From: Gluconacetobacter aggeris
GTDB taxonomy: Bacteria > Pseudomonadota > Alphaproteobacteria > Acetobacterales > Acetobacteraceae
Length of the DNA: 34,489 nt
NCBI RefSeq assembly: GCF_014174395.1
Contig: NZ_JABEQD010000022.1
Location: forward strand, 1 to 34,489
Direction: 5' to 3'
In this document: one piece after another, positions 1-7,938 of the stretch
Layout: each line of letters opens with the position of its first letter
How positions within the stretch are numbered: position 1 is the first letter of the stretch
Made by a program: the position numbers and the translations under genes
Notes under the pieces: model-generated
Seen by the model: only the letters and a program-made list of their open reading frames with translations
The model's database searches: none
Told to the model about the DNA's origin: nothing

Positions 1-1
1 T

Positions 2-94
2 TATTTCCACACGTCAGCGTCAAAGGACGAGCAGCAAAAAATACCACGCGCCCTCTTCAACTCGTTGCTGAACAATGCCTGCTATGCTGCGTAA
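2..94 (+). other. possible 3' end of a gene cut by the window edge
   Basis: An open frame enters from the left edge and ends at a TAA at 92-94, about 20 bp before the left end of the IS630 element. The 30 residues have a plausible coding composition (an acidic/polar stretch, then a Leu/Asn/Ala-rich helix-like end) but match no family I recognise. It is not in an obvious frame relation to the DUF3644-like remnant right of the IS. It may be chance. Confidence 0.25.
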
Positions 95-113
95 ACCACC
101 AAAGTCCAGCTTA

Positions 114-1163
114 GAGCGGAATTCGATCTGAATGAATCTTCAGGGGTACCCAAGCGGGCGTATTTGTGATTCATCATGATGGCCGGATGGGAGGCCGGCG
201 GTCATGTCGAAAGCTCTGTCGGTGGATCTTCGTAGCCGTGTTCTGGCTGCGGTTTCGGGAGGTGCGAGCCACCGGATTGCTGCGGCGCGATTTGGCGTGA
301 GCGCTGCGAGCGTGAGCCGATGGCGTGCGCTGGAGCGGGAGAAGGGCAAGATCGCGCCCGGCCCCCTGGGCGGAGATCGACGGTCGGGTCGTATCGAGAA
401 ACACCATGAGCTGATCCGTCGCCTGTTGGCGGAAAAACCCGATATCAGCACGATCGAACTGCAAGCGGCCTTGCGTGGCCTGGGTCATGATTTTGGCTAC
501 GGCTCCCTGTGGCGTTGCTTCAAACGTCATGGGCTGACGCGTAAAAAAAGACCGGCCACGCCAGCGAGCATGACCGCCCGGATGTCCTGATCCGGCGGCA
601 GGAATGGTGCGATGGACAACGCGACCTGGATCCCGACCGACTGGTGTTCATCGACGAAACCTGGGCCAAGACGAACATGATGCGGACGCATGGCCGCTGC
701 CTGCGCGGTCAGCGGCTACAGATGGGTTTTCCGCATGGACACCGCTGCACGACAACCTTCGTTGCCGGACTGACGACAAGGGGAATGGTGGCCCCGTTCG
801 TCATCAGCGGTCCCATCAATCGACTGTCATTCGAAACCTATGTTGAGCGTGTCCTTCTGCCGGAACTCCGTCCCGGCGATATCGTGATCATGGACAACCT
901 TTCCAGCCACAAAGGCCCTCGCACGCGGGAGTTGATCGAAAGCGTCGGCGCCGAACTACGTTTCCTTCCGCCATACAGTCCTGATTTCAATCCTATCGAA
1001 ATGGCTTTTTCGAAGCTCAAGGCCCTGCTCCGCAAGGCAGCCGAACGCACACGCACCGGATTATGGGACGTCATCGGTCTCATCTCACAAAACTTCATGC
1101 CCGCCGAATGCGCAAACTACTTCAGGGCCGCAGGATATGATCCAAACAGATCGGATTAGACTC
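114..1163 (+). mobile_element. IS630-family insertion sequence
   Basis: The element is about 1.05 kb and encodes an IS630-type transposase in two frames. Imperfect terminal inverted repeats are visible. The left end (from 114) begins GAGCGGAATTCGATCTG and the right end read inward from 1163 begins GAGTCTAATCCGATCTG. Each end is directly flanked by TA (112-113 and 1164-1165), matching the TA target duplication typical of IS630/Tc1-mariner elements. A DUF3644-like reading frame is open immediately right of the element, so the insertion or an associated deletion truncated that gene. The ends were set by eye. Confidence 0.8.
204..1159 (+). CDS. IS630 transposase, two frames joined by -1 frameshift
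   Basis: OrfA (204-590) carries an N-terminal helix-turn-helix (residues about 10-45, IAAARFGVSAASVSRW) followed by a linker. OrfB (upstream of 644 to 1159) carries the DDE catalytic domain: FIDETW (first Asp), IVIMDNLSSHK (second Asp) and LPPYSPDFNPIEMAFSKLK (final Glu), the classic IS630 signature. The frames meet at an A7 run near 543-549. A -1 shift there continues into a frame that is open through to OrfB and reads like the usual IS630 linker, so a fused transposase is expected by programmed frameshifting as in related IS630 elements. No inactivating stop is seen apart from the shift, so the element may be functional. Confidence 0.85.
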
Positions 1164-1165
1164 TA

Positions 1166-1653
1166 ATCGTTATGAAATCCCTGCCTATATTGACGCCGTT
1201 GATGCACGCCTGACCGAAGGCATGACCGAGGCGCAACGCACTGATCTGGAATATCAGTTTCGTGTCGTTTACACATTGGACGCCGTTAGCAAATCAAGAG
1301 CGAATTTCCAGTTCGTGCTACCCGAATCAGCGGAAGGGAAAGAGATCCGCAATGTTCTTGTTCAGCACAAACTAGCTGATCACCTGTACCCGCATAAACC
1401 CGGTGATATTATTTCAATTATTCAACAGAAAACTGGCAAAACATTTACTCAAAGAAACCACACACAAGCATGGCGTATGTTTGAGGTTCGTCCCCGTGCA
1501 GGCGCAACCCGACCGGAGATCACCAAAAGAGATTGGTGCGTGTATCATGACGCTCACAAGGACTATACGTATTCAGATCAATGGGTCGATTTTCTTTCTA
1601 CAAAAGTAAATAACGAAGAGGAATTTACAGCCTTAAAGGCTTTCAAGATTTAA
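1166..1653 (+). pseudogene. DUF3644-like protein, C-terminal remnant
   Basis: The reading frame is open from the IS630 right end to a TAA at 1651-1653, and the first in-frame ATG is at 1222. The C-terminal part has the pattern I associate with DUF3644 proteins: a Tyr-Pro-His-Lys-Pro stretch, a conserved WRMFEVRPR segment, then WCVYHDAHKDYTYSDQWVDFL near the end. DUF3644 proteins are normally over 300 residues, so the N-terminal half is missing, probably lost through the adjacent IS insertion or deletion. Such proteins often sit in accessory islands. Translation from ATG 1222 could still give 143 residues, but function is doubtful. Confidence 0.6.
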
Positions 1654-1773
1654 GAGGCCATTTTAGAATTCAAGTATGATCAATTCTGCGCAACATAAGA
1701 ATTTTCATGGCGTTATGGATAATTGCCCTCCGCTACATTGATCCGTTATTCATATTCTTTCGCAATCTGACAG

Positions 1774-3627
1774 TTAATCTGCATCTTCGGCGAGAGCGGC
1801 ACAACGCTCGCGGACAAGTGCTAACACCTGGTTCCGAACGGTGGCAGCAGGCGTAAATTCCAATGCAAAGTCCGGTAGCCTGACGATCTCTACCACATTT
1901 TTCAGACGGTCTATGAGCTCGGCGATAGCCCTGTCTGCATCGCCTTGGGGTAAGCCAATCGTGCGCGCCAGCGCCATGAAATCTCGGCGCGTCAATCGAT
2001 CATCCTTGCCGTTGAGCTTGAGCGCCATTCGATCGCCACCTAGGCCCGGAAAGACCCGCGTCGTGACCGCATCATAGAGCGGTGCGAACCGAACTGACGT
2101 GAAGGCCTTTGCCTCTGGCCCGGCGCTCTTGAGGAGCGCGAGATTTTTGAGGTGCATATCACCATCAGCGATCAGCCAAGCGAACACCGCACGGCGAAAC
2201 AGGATATCTAGGTCAGCGGCGGGATTCGTTGAAAGCGGCCGCAACCCGCGCGCCATGCGCTCGATCGTGCCGTCATATTTCGCCGATGCCGGGAGGTCGA
2301 GGATGGAACAGAAATCCTCCAGCGCAAACCGGCGTGGATCTTCTGTGCCCTGACGAATATCGAAACGCTCGACAATGAGTGCGGGCGACATCCCATCTGG
2401 CATCGAAGTCAGCGCAATATCAGGCGTTGCAAAGCCGACAGCACGACCCAGTTCCAGACAGAGCCATTCGACGATCGGTAACATCTCGAAGCCCGCCGTC
2501 CCGGCAGGCTTCAGGATATGGGTAAACGGCAAATCAATGGCCGGACGGAGAATGCCATCGGGCGCGAGGTGCATCGGCGCCTTGATCTGGACGCCTGATA
2601 GGCGCGGCGTCTCGGCGTGAGCGAATATCCGTGCGAGATTCTGCTCGAAACTTTCCTCAATCGCACCGCGCGCAGGCCCTTCGTAGCGTCCAGTAAAGCA
2701 GCCCGCCTCGACAAAGTTGTCCAATCTCGTTGTCAGAATATCTGCCGGAAGCGTTGCCAGTTCATCACGACTCTCGACCACGGTCACATTGGACATATAG
2801 CGTCGCCCGCGCTTGAGTGCCTCACGGTCGTCGCGCTCATGAAGGACCTGAGCCAACCAACCTTCGGGCAGCAGTGATTCGATGAAGGCCGGTAGTTTGC
2901 CCGGCGTGGTCTCGCGAACCAGTGCCGGGCCTGAACGCTTCGCGGGCTTCCAGCGCCATTCAAAACCGTCATGAATCAGGTGCCCAAGCGGGTCGCCATG
3001 CCAGGCGATCAGCAGATCGAGCGCCGCTTTATTGGCGGACACCTTGGCCTTTCCCGGTTGCGCCAGAAGAAAGCGTTCCGCACCTTCGCCCTCACGATAC
3101 CAGCCATTCTCGCGCGCCAGTGCCCAGACTGCATCGGCGGCCTCCTTGGGCGTACTATGCTCTTCGATGAGCCTTACGGCCATCTGCACGCGCATCTCCA
3201 CCGTAATCGCACTGGCATGCTCGCTGCGCAGGCGAAAGGCTTCGAGGAAACGCTGCCTTGGCGAAGAGACGTCGATCCGCAACTCGCCCAGATCATCACC
3301 GACCACTGCGGCGGCCGTCGAGGGATGCGGCGGCGCCTCGTTCTGGACGATCTCCAGGCTGCGCAACCGGGTCCGCTGGTTGCGACGTCCGCTGATGAAC
3401 AGCCGCCCGTCTGGCGTCGGCGCAAGGAGGGCAGCACTCGCCGATGAGAGAAACGCGTTGGGGTAGAGATAGTGCGCGATACGGACCGCATGGCTGAGTA
3501 CAGCAGCTTCGGCGTCGATATCCTGTTCGACGTAGATGCCTCGCACGAGCTGGACAAGTTCCCCCGCCTGCGCGCGTTTGTGCGCACGCTTTGCATCAAT
3601 CGTCTCGCCAACCAGATGGATCACCAT
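1774..3627 (-). CDS. HipA-type Ser/Thr kinase with AbiEi-like N-terminal domain
   Basis: The product is 617 aa, well above the usual 410-440 aa of HipA. The C-terminal two thirds show HipA kinase landmarks: an HILKPAG segment (ATP-binding lysine region), VERFDIR, the catalytic-loop motif DGDMHLKNLALL (canonical form N-x-D-x-H-x-K-N) and FAPLYDAVTT for the metal-binding Asp. The first about 190 residues instead resemble the winged-helix region of AbiEi-type antitoxins (GELVQLVRGIYV, then YLYPNAFLSSASAALL). HipA kinases phosphorylate translation factors and cause dormancy, normally held in check by HipB. No separate HipB gene lies next to it, so I infer the fused N-terminus supplies DNA binding and self-control. 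The ATG at 3627 abuts two operator-like repeats. Confidence 0.85.
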   Translation of the reverse strand: MVIHLVGETIDAKRAHKRAQAGELVQLVRGIYVEQDIDAEAAVLSHAVRIAHYLYPNAFLSSASAALLAPTPDGRLFISGRRNQRTRLRSLEIVQNEAPPHPSTAAAVVGDDLGELRIDVSSPRQRFLEAFRLRSEHASAITVEMRVQMAVRLIEEHSTPKEAADAVWALARENGWYREGEGAERFLLAQPGKAKVSANKAALDLLIAWHGDPLGHLIHDGFEWRWKPAKRSGPALVRETTPGKLPAFIESLLPEGWLAQVLHERDDREALKRGRRYMSNVTVVESRDELATLPADILTTRLDNFVEAGCFTGRYEGPARGAIEESFEQNLARIFAHAETPRLSGVQIKAPMHLAPDGILRPAIDLPFTHILKPAGTAGFEMLPIVEWLCLELGRAVGFATPDIALTSMPDGMSPALIVERFDIRQGTEDPRRFALEDFCSILDLPASAKYDGTIERMARGLRPLSTNPAADLDILFRRAVFAWLIADGDMHLKNLALLKSAGPEAKAFTSVRFAPLYDAVTTRVFPGLGGDRMALKLNGKDDRLTRRDFMALARTIGLPQGDADRAIAELIDRLKNVVEIVRLPDFALEFTPAATVRNQVLALVRERCAALAEDAD

Positions 3628-3717
3628 AGGATTATCCCGTATTTCGGATGCGGGATAATTCCATCACCTACGCTCAGATGCAAGGATTATCTCGCATCTG
3701 AGATACGCGATAATCCT
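3628..3717. promoter_or_regulatory. double inverted-repeat operator upstream of the HipA-like gene
   Basis: There are two dyads. In the first, ATTATCCCG (3631-3639) faces CGGGATAAT (3651-3659). In the second, AGGATTATCTCG (3683-3694) faces CGCGATAATCCT (3706-3717). Both contain TTATCC/GGATAA-like half-sites, reminiscent of the TATCC...GGATA half-sites known for HipB operators. The first dyad touches the start codon and overlaps the position of the ribosome binding site, so a bound repressor would block transcription and possibly initiation. Autoregulation by the fused N-terminal domain is my inference. Confidence 0.65.
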
Positions 3718-4032
3718 CAAGAAATATAGTGTGAGGTGCAGCGCCCGATGCCTCTGACAAGAGTAACCCTTGGACCATCATGCCAAAAACAGACATGCAG
3801 TTCGCCCTATAATTGTGCTGCGTTTCTCATGGCATGCCTGCTATATCGCCGTTGGCGTGCTGTGCGTGATCGTGACATTGCCGATCCTAGGATCACGTCT
3901 TGCCGACAGAAGCGATATGAGCCAAATTTGAGCCAATCAGGAGGATGAACTCCAGTGAAATTGAGTGAAGTCAGGTGAAGGTTATTGGCAGATAATCAAC
4001 GATTTACATGATAATCCGGCAGAAGTCCCAGC
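3718..4032. other. intergenic region without a convincing gene
   Basis: Short open frames on the plus strand here have unnatural composition and no family resemblance. A cluster of short GTGAA/GTCAGGTGAA-like repeats around 3950-3980 may be the remnant of an integration junction, but no integrase or tRNA supports this. Confidence 0.4.
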
Positions 4033-4161
4033 CTATGGTCCGCCCTCGCGCTGCAGCTCGCCAATGATGCCCGACAGCAGCGCGCTGGCAGCCTTCTTGG
4101 CGGCGACCTCCGTGCAGCCGAGGGAATCCTGGAGGACGGCGGCAAGAAAGGCTTTGCTCAT
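4033..4161 (-). pseudogene. truncated HU-family DNA-binding protein
   Basis: This 42-codon frame begins MSKAFLAAVLQDSLG and continues through a helix-helix pattern (TEVAAKKAASALLSGIIGEL) that matches the N-terminal dimerisation half of HU/IHF proteins. It stops at a TAG just after the Gly-Gly, where intact HU proteins (about 90 aa) continue into the DNA-binding beta arm. Reading on past the stop does not recover the arm sequence, so the 3' half has been replaced or lost. I consider it a relic. Confidence 0.6.
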
Positions 4162-4560
4162 GGGTTCGCTCGGTATGTTGCAACGGCGTCCGGAGGCGAC
4201 CCGGTGCCGTCGGAGAGGATCAAGTCAAAGGAAATAAAAACAGGCTTTTCGACCGGTTGCGCCGGTGGAGATGTGTAGCGAGCGTGGCGCCGGTGGGCAA
4301 TCGGTGGGCAACGTCGCGTTGTCCATGGAGTGTCCACCGGCAGAGCGCGGTCCGAAGGACGATGCACATATCCACGGGCAGTGGCGCGCGGGCAAGCCCT
4401 GGCGCGGATGTTAATTCCAGCAATTAATCCTAATAAACATTAATTTCGCCCGGCGGAGTTCATCCGGATGTGATGAAGTCTGGAGGGCATCAACGGTGCC
4501 GGACGATGCACCTACAAGAGATGGCCGTCATATCGCTTTCGCGAGAGGATGATTGCACGC
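4162..4560. other. intergenic region, one AT-rich dyad
   Basis: I see no supported gene. An AT-rich inverted repeat, AATTAAT (4422-4428) against ATTAATT (4439-4445), sits in otherwise GC-rich DNA and could be a protein-binding site. It lies downstream, not upstream, of the Xre gene, so its role is unclear. Confidence 0.4.
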
Positions 4561-4950
4561 CTATTCCCTTCCGTCAGCGGGAAAGGCTTCAGCGATGCCT
4601 TTCACAGCAGCCAGAACGATTGGATAGAGATCGGCCGGGATCTTTCTCATCAGGGCCAAGATGCGGAGTTCTGCCGCGTTCTGCGCATAAGCCAGATGCT
4701 CGGGTTCGTGCCCTGTCATGAGCCACTCGGACGATGTTCCCAGTATCTCGGCCAGAGCATCAATCTTTGCCTGCTTCGGGCAAGCCCGGCCTATTTCATA
4801 TTGAGTGACGGCACCTCTCGTCAGACCGATTGCCCGGCTGACCTCGGCAACAGTGAGGCCGAGGATGTCCCTTCTCTCGCGGATTCTCGCGCCGATCTCC
4901 TCAGCTTTGTCGCTGCGCGGGCGTCGGCTGTGCAGGTGCGTCTGGTTCAT
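4561..4950 (-). CDS. Xre-family helix-turn-helix regulator
   Basis: The product is 129 aa. Residues about 17-75 form a classic HTH_3 domain (IGARIRERRDILGLTVAEVSRAIGLTRG..VTQYEIGRACPK), followed by the SSEWLMTG segment common in Xre regulators and a helical C-terminus that may dimerise. I chose the ATG at 4950 because a GGGAGG ribosome binding site lies about 8 nt upstream; the longer start at 4971 would put that site inside the gene. It is probably a phage- or plasmid-type repressor; the target is unknown. The first codons (ATG AAC CAG ACG) resemble the tag of the array further right with codons 2-3 missing, which may be coincidence. Confidence 0.8.
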   Translation of the reverse strand: MNQTHLHSRRPRSDKAEEIGARIRERRDILGLTVAEVSRAIGLTRGAVTQYEIGRACPKQAKIDALAEILGTSSEWLMTGHEPEHLAYAQNAAELRILALMRKIPADLYPIVLAAVKGIAEAFPADGRE

Positions 4951-5240
4951 AACGCATCCTCCCTCGCCCAAGCTGGGTCGTAAAGGTCGGGGCGCCTCCC
5001 CTACTCAATCCCTGACATCGGGATCAGATCCGGAACGCCAGATTCTTCCGGAACCTGCGTAGAATCGCGTCGCCGCCAGCAACCCGGTGACATCGCAATG
5101 GGCGTCAAGATGCTCGGCCAATGCGTTGAGAACCGCCTCCACCGGCGCACATAGGCCTGCGCCGAGAGGGCGACGCCGAGGGGCCGGGAAGAACAAAAGC
5201 CTTGTTCGCCTCTGTAGGCCGGGGACCTGCGGGGGCGGGG

Positions 5241-6248
5241 TCAGGTGACGAGGTTGACGGGATTGCCCTGCGCGAACGCCCTGATGTTGGCGGCGGTGGT
5301 CTGGACGATGCGCTGGAAGGCTTCGGCCGTGTTGTAGGCATTGTGGGGCGTGACGATCACGTTCGGCAGGCTGGCCAGCACGCGGGCGGCCAGGACGTCG
5401 CGCAGCGTGGCCGGGTCGGCGGAGGCGTCGGGGGCAAACAACGTCGCGGGGCGGCGAAGCAGGGATTCGTCGGGAAGCACGTCGAGACCTGCGGCCGCCA
5501 GGTGACCCGTTTCCAGCGCACGTAGCAGGGCGGCATTGTCCACCACCTGTCCCCTGGCCGTGTTGATGAGCACAGCCCCGCGCTTCATGCCGGCAAACTG
5601 GCGTTCGCCGATCATGCCGTCGGTCTCGGGGGTGGCGGGGACGTGCAGGCTGACGATGTCGGCCTGGGCGAGCAGGTCGTCGAGGGGCGCGTAGCGGACG
5701 TTCGGCGCATCGCGCAGCGCAGGGGCAGGAAAGGCGTCGTAGGCGATAACCGGCATGCCGAATCCCTGGGCCATCTCGATGGCCCGGCGGCCGATATGGC
5801 CGGTGCCGACGGCGCCGAAGATCTTGCCGCGCAGTTCGAACCCCCGGGGTGGGCTATAGGCGAAATCGCCGCGCCGCGTGGCCTCGGCGCACGGGACCGT
5901 CCAGCGCGAAAGGGCCAGCAGCAGGCCGAACACATGCTCCGCCACCGTGCTGTCGCCGTAGACGGGCACGTTGGAGACCTGGATGCCGCGGGCGCGGCAG
6001 TAAGCGAGATCGACCGAATCGAAACCGGTGGCGCGGATGGCGATGAAGCGCAACCGGGGCAGGCGCGCGAGGATGGCGGCGCTGAAATCGCTGCCGGCGA
6101 AACCGCTGACGATGTCGGCATCGGCGTAGGCGTCCACGATCTCCGCCGTGATCGGCTCCGCCACGCGGACGATCGTGAACGCGGGATCGAGCGCCGAGAC
6201 GGCTTTGGCGGTCTCAGCCTCGTCGGCCGAAAATAGGACGATCTTCAT
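5241..6248 (-). CDS. D-2-hydroxyacid dehydrogenase (NAD-dependent, D-lactate dehydrogenase-like)
   Basis: The product is 335 aa, the normal length for the family. It shows the nucleotide-binding loop GTGHIGRRA (residues about 152-160), the NTARGQVVD segment carrying the substrate-binding Arg, an acidic LDVLPDES segment supplying the relay Glu, and the catalytic His in PHNAYNTAEA near the C-terminus. These enzymes interconvert 2-oxoacids and D-2-hydroxyacids in the cytoplasm; the D-lactate dehydrogenase branch fits best, but the exact substrate cannot be read from sequence. A CAGGAGAG ribosome binding site precedes the ATG. Its high GC contrasts with the tag array immediately upstream, so it probably marks the array's downstream border. 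Confidence 0.85.
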   Translation of the reverse strand: MKIVLFSADEAETAKAVSALDPAFTIVRVAEPITAEIVDAYADADIVSGFAGSDFSAAILARLPRLRFIAIRATGFDSVDLAYCRARGIQVSNVPVYGDSTVAEHVFGLLLALSRWTVPCAEATRRGDFAYSPPRGFELRGKIFGAVGTGHIGRRAIEMAQGFGMPVIAYDAFPAPALRDAPNVRYAPLDDLLAQADIVSLHVPATPETDGMIGERQFAGMKRGAVLINTARGQVVDNAALLRALETGHLAAAGLDVLPDESLLRRPATLFAPDASADPATLRDVLAARVLASLPNVIVTPHNAYNTAEAFQRIVQTTAANIRAFAQGNPVNLVT

Positions 6249-6314
6249 CGTCTGAGCTCTCCTGGATGGGGTAGATTGCGCACGTCCGTAACCATTAAGT
6301 CGCCCATCCTCACG

Positions 6315-6515
6315 TTACTGGAACATATTGGGATGGATTAAACTCCATCCGACGATGACAGCGGCGCTGTCGCAGACCAGGTTCATGATTGTCGTCTGAA
6401 CAATGATTTTGGATTTTCGCCCGGATGCGAGAAGGTAAGCTGCAACTCCCGAGACGGCTATTGCGGGAAACGCCCATACTGCTACCGACATTACTGCGTT
6501 TCCAACCTCAATCAT
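6315..6515 (-). CDS. small membrane protein, last gene of the tag array
   Basis: The product is 66 aa with two hydrophobic segments (about residues 8-30 and 44-60) separated by a basic GRKSK loop, so it probably forms a two-helix inner-membrane hairpin. Its ATG overlaps the end of a 14-codon tag peptide (6508-6552) in another frame. Loss of a single A in the AAAA run at the junction would fuse tag and protein. Either translation is coupled to the tag peptide, or this is a frameshifted tagged gene. No family is recognised. Confidence 0.6.
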   Translation of the reverse strand: MIEVGNAVMSVAVWAFPAIAVSGVAAYLLASGRKSKIIVQTTIMNLVCDSAAVIVGWSLIHPNMFQ

Positions 6516-6552
6516 TTTCCGGCTCGTGATTGGTCGTCGGGTTGTCAGTCAT
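6508..6552 (-). CDS. tag mini-ORF (MTDNPTTN...), 14 codons
   Basis: This carries the array tag (MTDNPTT) at an ATG, but the frame ends at a TGA after 14 codons, overlapping the start of the next gene. The upstream gene (6545-6751) uses the TGA inside this tag (6545-6547) as its stop. It may act as a leader peptide that couples translation, or be the 5' end of a frameshifted gene. Confidence 0.5.
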   Translation of the reverse strand: MTDNPTTNHEPEND

Positions 6553-6751
6553 GTCCCGCACCTTGCACATCACCCATTGCCTGCCGCATCGCGCGACCGG
6601 TCGCCTTCCAAGCGGCCGTCGAGATATCTTCTTCCATGCCGACTGAGTAATCTCGTGCCGGTGCCGACAGGTTGAACAGATCCACGAAGCTTCGAAGAAA
6701 CGACCTGGCGGGAGATAATAGACGGGTCCCGGTCGTCTGCTTGTCAGCCAT
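6545..6751 (-). CDS. tagged small protein (MADKQTTG...)
   Basis: The product is 68 aa. It begins with the array tag MADKQTTG and continues with a basic, amphipathic segment (SPARSFLRSFVDLF) and a helical C-terminus. No family or membrane segment is recognised. GGGAG about 8 nt upstream of the ATG supports the start. The stop codon lies inside the tag of the following mini-ORF, an 8-nt overlap also seen at five other junctions in the array. Confidence 0.65.
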   Translation of the reverse strand: MADKQTTGTRLLSPARSFLRSFVDLFNLSAPARDYSVGMEEDISTAAWKATGRAMRQAMGDVQGAGHD

Positions 6752-6835
6752 CTACTTCACTCCCTGGTCTTTTTGGCTATCCGGCTTCGGTCGGGGGTTG
6801 GCATTGCTAATAATTCATGATCGCCTGGTTTGGCA

Positions 6836-7015
6836 CTAATACTGTGCCCCTCGTTTAGCGAAGTATAAGAAAAACAGGAGAAGAAACCATAAGGTAATTC
6901 CGGCGCATTGGGTGAATGTTTTACCCGTAATCGCAAGGAGGAATAACGTGGGTCCGGAGATAGCTATGCAAAGCATCGCAGAGCCCCGAAGAGCCTGGTG
7001 CAGTTTACCAGTCAT
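6836..7015 (-). CDS. small untagged membrane protein (59 aa)
   Basis: The frame starts at an ATG with an excellent AAGGAG ribosome binding site, placed directly after the stop of the preceding tagged gene (TAA-GGAG). The product has two hydrophobic segments (LCIAISGPTLFLLAI, then WFLLLFFLYF) and a short basic tail, so it is probably an inner-membrane hairpin. It starts MTGK rather than with the full tag. The gene is short but the start context and composition are convincing. Confidence 0.6.
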   Translation of the reverse strand: MTGKLHQALRGSAMLCIAISGPTLFLLAITGKTFTQCAGITLWFLLLFFLYFAKRGAQY

Positions 7016-7025
7016 GATTCACTCC

Positions 7026-7268
7026 TTAAACGGACAGGCGGCCGGTCGGCGGCAGCGCTCGCTCGACGGCGATCGGGGGCACCGCGTGGTTACACGCAGT
7101 CAGCGGACCGGTTTCGGTCTCGTAGGTCAGTCCGTCACATCGCCACCAGGTGCCGCAGTCGTCCGCTTCGGCGCGCAGCGTTCCGCCGCAATTCGGATCG
7201 GGGCAACGCCGGGAAATCAGGCGCCCACGCACGTCGCGTGGCCATCCGGTCGTATCGTTGTCAGGCAT
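7026..7268 (-). CDS. tagged zinc-ribbon-like protein, copy 1 (MPDNDTTG...)
   Basis: The product is 80 aa. After the tag (MPDNDTTG) comes a basic stretch (WPRDVRGRLISRR) and a four-cysteine cluster, CPDPNC then CGTWWRC, that looks like a small zinc ribbon, followed by a polar C-terminus. The ATG at 7268, not an upstream one, is supported by AGGAGAG about 7 nt before it. It lies 11 nt downstream of higA. A near-identical second copy is at 10642-10884; the two differ at 4 sites over about 226 bp of body but at 4 further sites in the 21-nt tag, so the tag has diverged faster than the body. Confidence 0.75.
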   Translation of the reverse strand: MPDNDTTGWPRDVRGRLISRRCPDPNCGGTLRAEADDCGTWWRCDGLTYETETGPLTACNHAVPPIAVERALPPTGRLSV

Positions 7269-7279
7269 CAGGTGCTCTC

Positions 7280-7603
7280 CTACGTCGACGCGCCATGGTG
7301 TGATGACGTCGCTGCATGCAGTGTTGGGATGTTCGACACGTCGACGGTGCGCGCTGCCTGCCACTCGTCATAGACAGCCTGCATCCGGATCCAAAGACCG
7401 GGTCCGTTCCCAAAGAGCTTGCCCAAGCGGACCCCGACCTCCGGGCTGACCGGCTTCCGTTCGGCCAGGATATCATAAAGATGCTGCCGAGAAATTCCGA
7501 GCAGCCGTGCAATCTCGGTCTTGCTCCGCTCCGTGGCGGGGATGACCTCTTCGCGGAGCAATTCGCCTGGATGGGTCGGGCAACGACTAACGACGCGAGC
7601 CAT
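7280..7603 (-). CDS. higA: HigA-family antitoxin
   Basis: The product is 107 aa. It has the HigA/VapI-type opening HPGELLREEVIP, a helix-turn-helix (KTEIARLLGISRQHLYDILAERKPVSPEVGVRLGKLFG) and the conserved GLWIRMQAVYDEWQA segment. It neutralises HigB and represses the operon. It lies 9 nt downstream of higB in the toxin-first order typical of hig loci. A tagged array gene follows 11 nt later, so the pair is embedded in the array. Confidence 0.9.
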   Translation of the reverse strand: MARVVSRCPTHPGELLREEVIPATERSKTEIARLLGISRQHLYDILAERKPVSPEVGVRLGKLFGNGPGLWIRMQAVYDEWQAARTVDVSNIPTLHAATSSHHGAST

Positions 7604-7612
7604 GGTTACCTC

Positions 7613-7888
7613 CTAATGGTACTGTTCAAAATCAGGAACATAGGCATCGCCGCCTCTGAACTCGAAGGTAATACACCAGGGCCCGTTCACATGAACTGTA
7701 TAGCGGGTCGGTGTATACCCCCTGAGAGCATGAAAATCGAACCCAGGGAGGTCCATGTCCTCTGCACTTGTTGACGCGTCGAGCGCATCCAGTCGACGCA
7801 GGATTCGACTATGAAACCGGGTATCGATCTTCGACTTCCCCGTCTCCCACAACGCCTTGAGCTGCTTGTTTGCGAAGGTCTTGATCAT
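7613..7888 (-). CDS. higB: HigB-family mRNA interferase toxin
   Basis: The product is 91 aa of the RelE/HigB type. It begins MIKTFANKQLKALWETG, contains RILRRLDALDAS and HALRGYTPTRYTVHVNGPWCITFEF, and ends with an acidic YVPDFEQYH. HigB toxins cleave mRNA on the ribosome and are bound by HigA. Inverted repeats directly upstream (7899-7938) fit autoregulation by the HigBA complex. Confidence 0.9.
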   Translation of the reverse strand: MIKTFANKQLKALWETGKSKIDTRFHSRILRRLDALDASTSAEDMDLPGFDFHALRGYTPTRYTVHVNGPWCITFEFRGGDAYVPDFEQYH

Positions 7889-7898
7889 CTTCGCCCCA

Positions 7899-7938
7899 TG
7901 TAAGCTATCGGCTTACTTTTGTCAACTGATAGCTTACA
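7899..7938. promoter_or_regulatory. inverted-repeat operator of higBA
   Basis: TGTAAGCTATC (7899-7909) and GATAGCTTACA (7928-7938) form a perfect 11-bp inverted repeat with an 18-bp spacer. A further GCTTAC lies in the spacer at 7911-7916. It sits just upstream of the higB ATG, where HigA-type repressors bind. The binding itself is inferred. Confidence 0.7.

Noticed and set aside
3965-4237. Plus-strand open frame opposite the HU fragment
   Set aside because: Composition is not protein-like and the minus strand encodes a recognisable HU N-terminus.
4936-4950. Xre gene starts ATG AAC CAG ACG, like a tag lacking two codons
   Set aside because: Only nine bases match and the gene lies outside the array beyond a housekeeping-type dehydrogenase; noted but not counted as a tag.
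5005-5196. Minus-strand open frame downstream of the dehydrogenase
   Set aside because: No ribosome binding site, no family resemblance, Arg/Pro-rich start; likely chance in GC-rich DNA.
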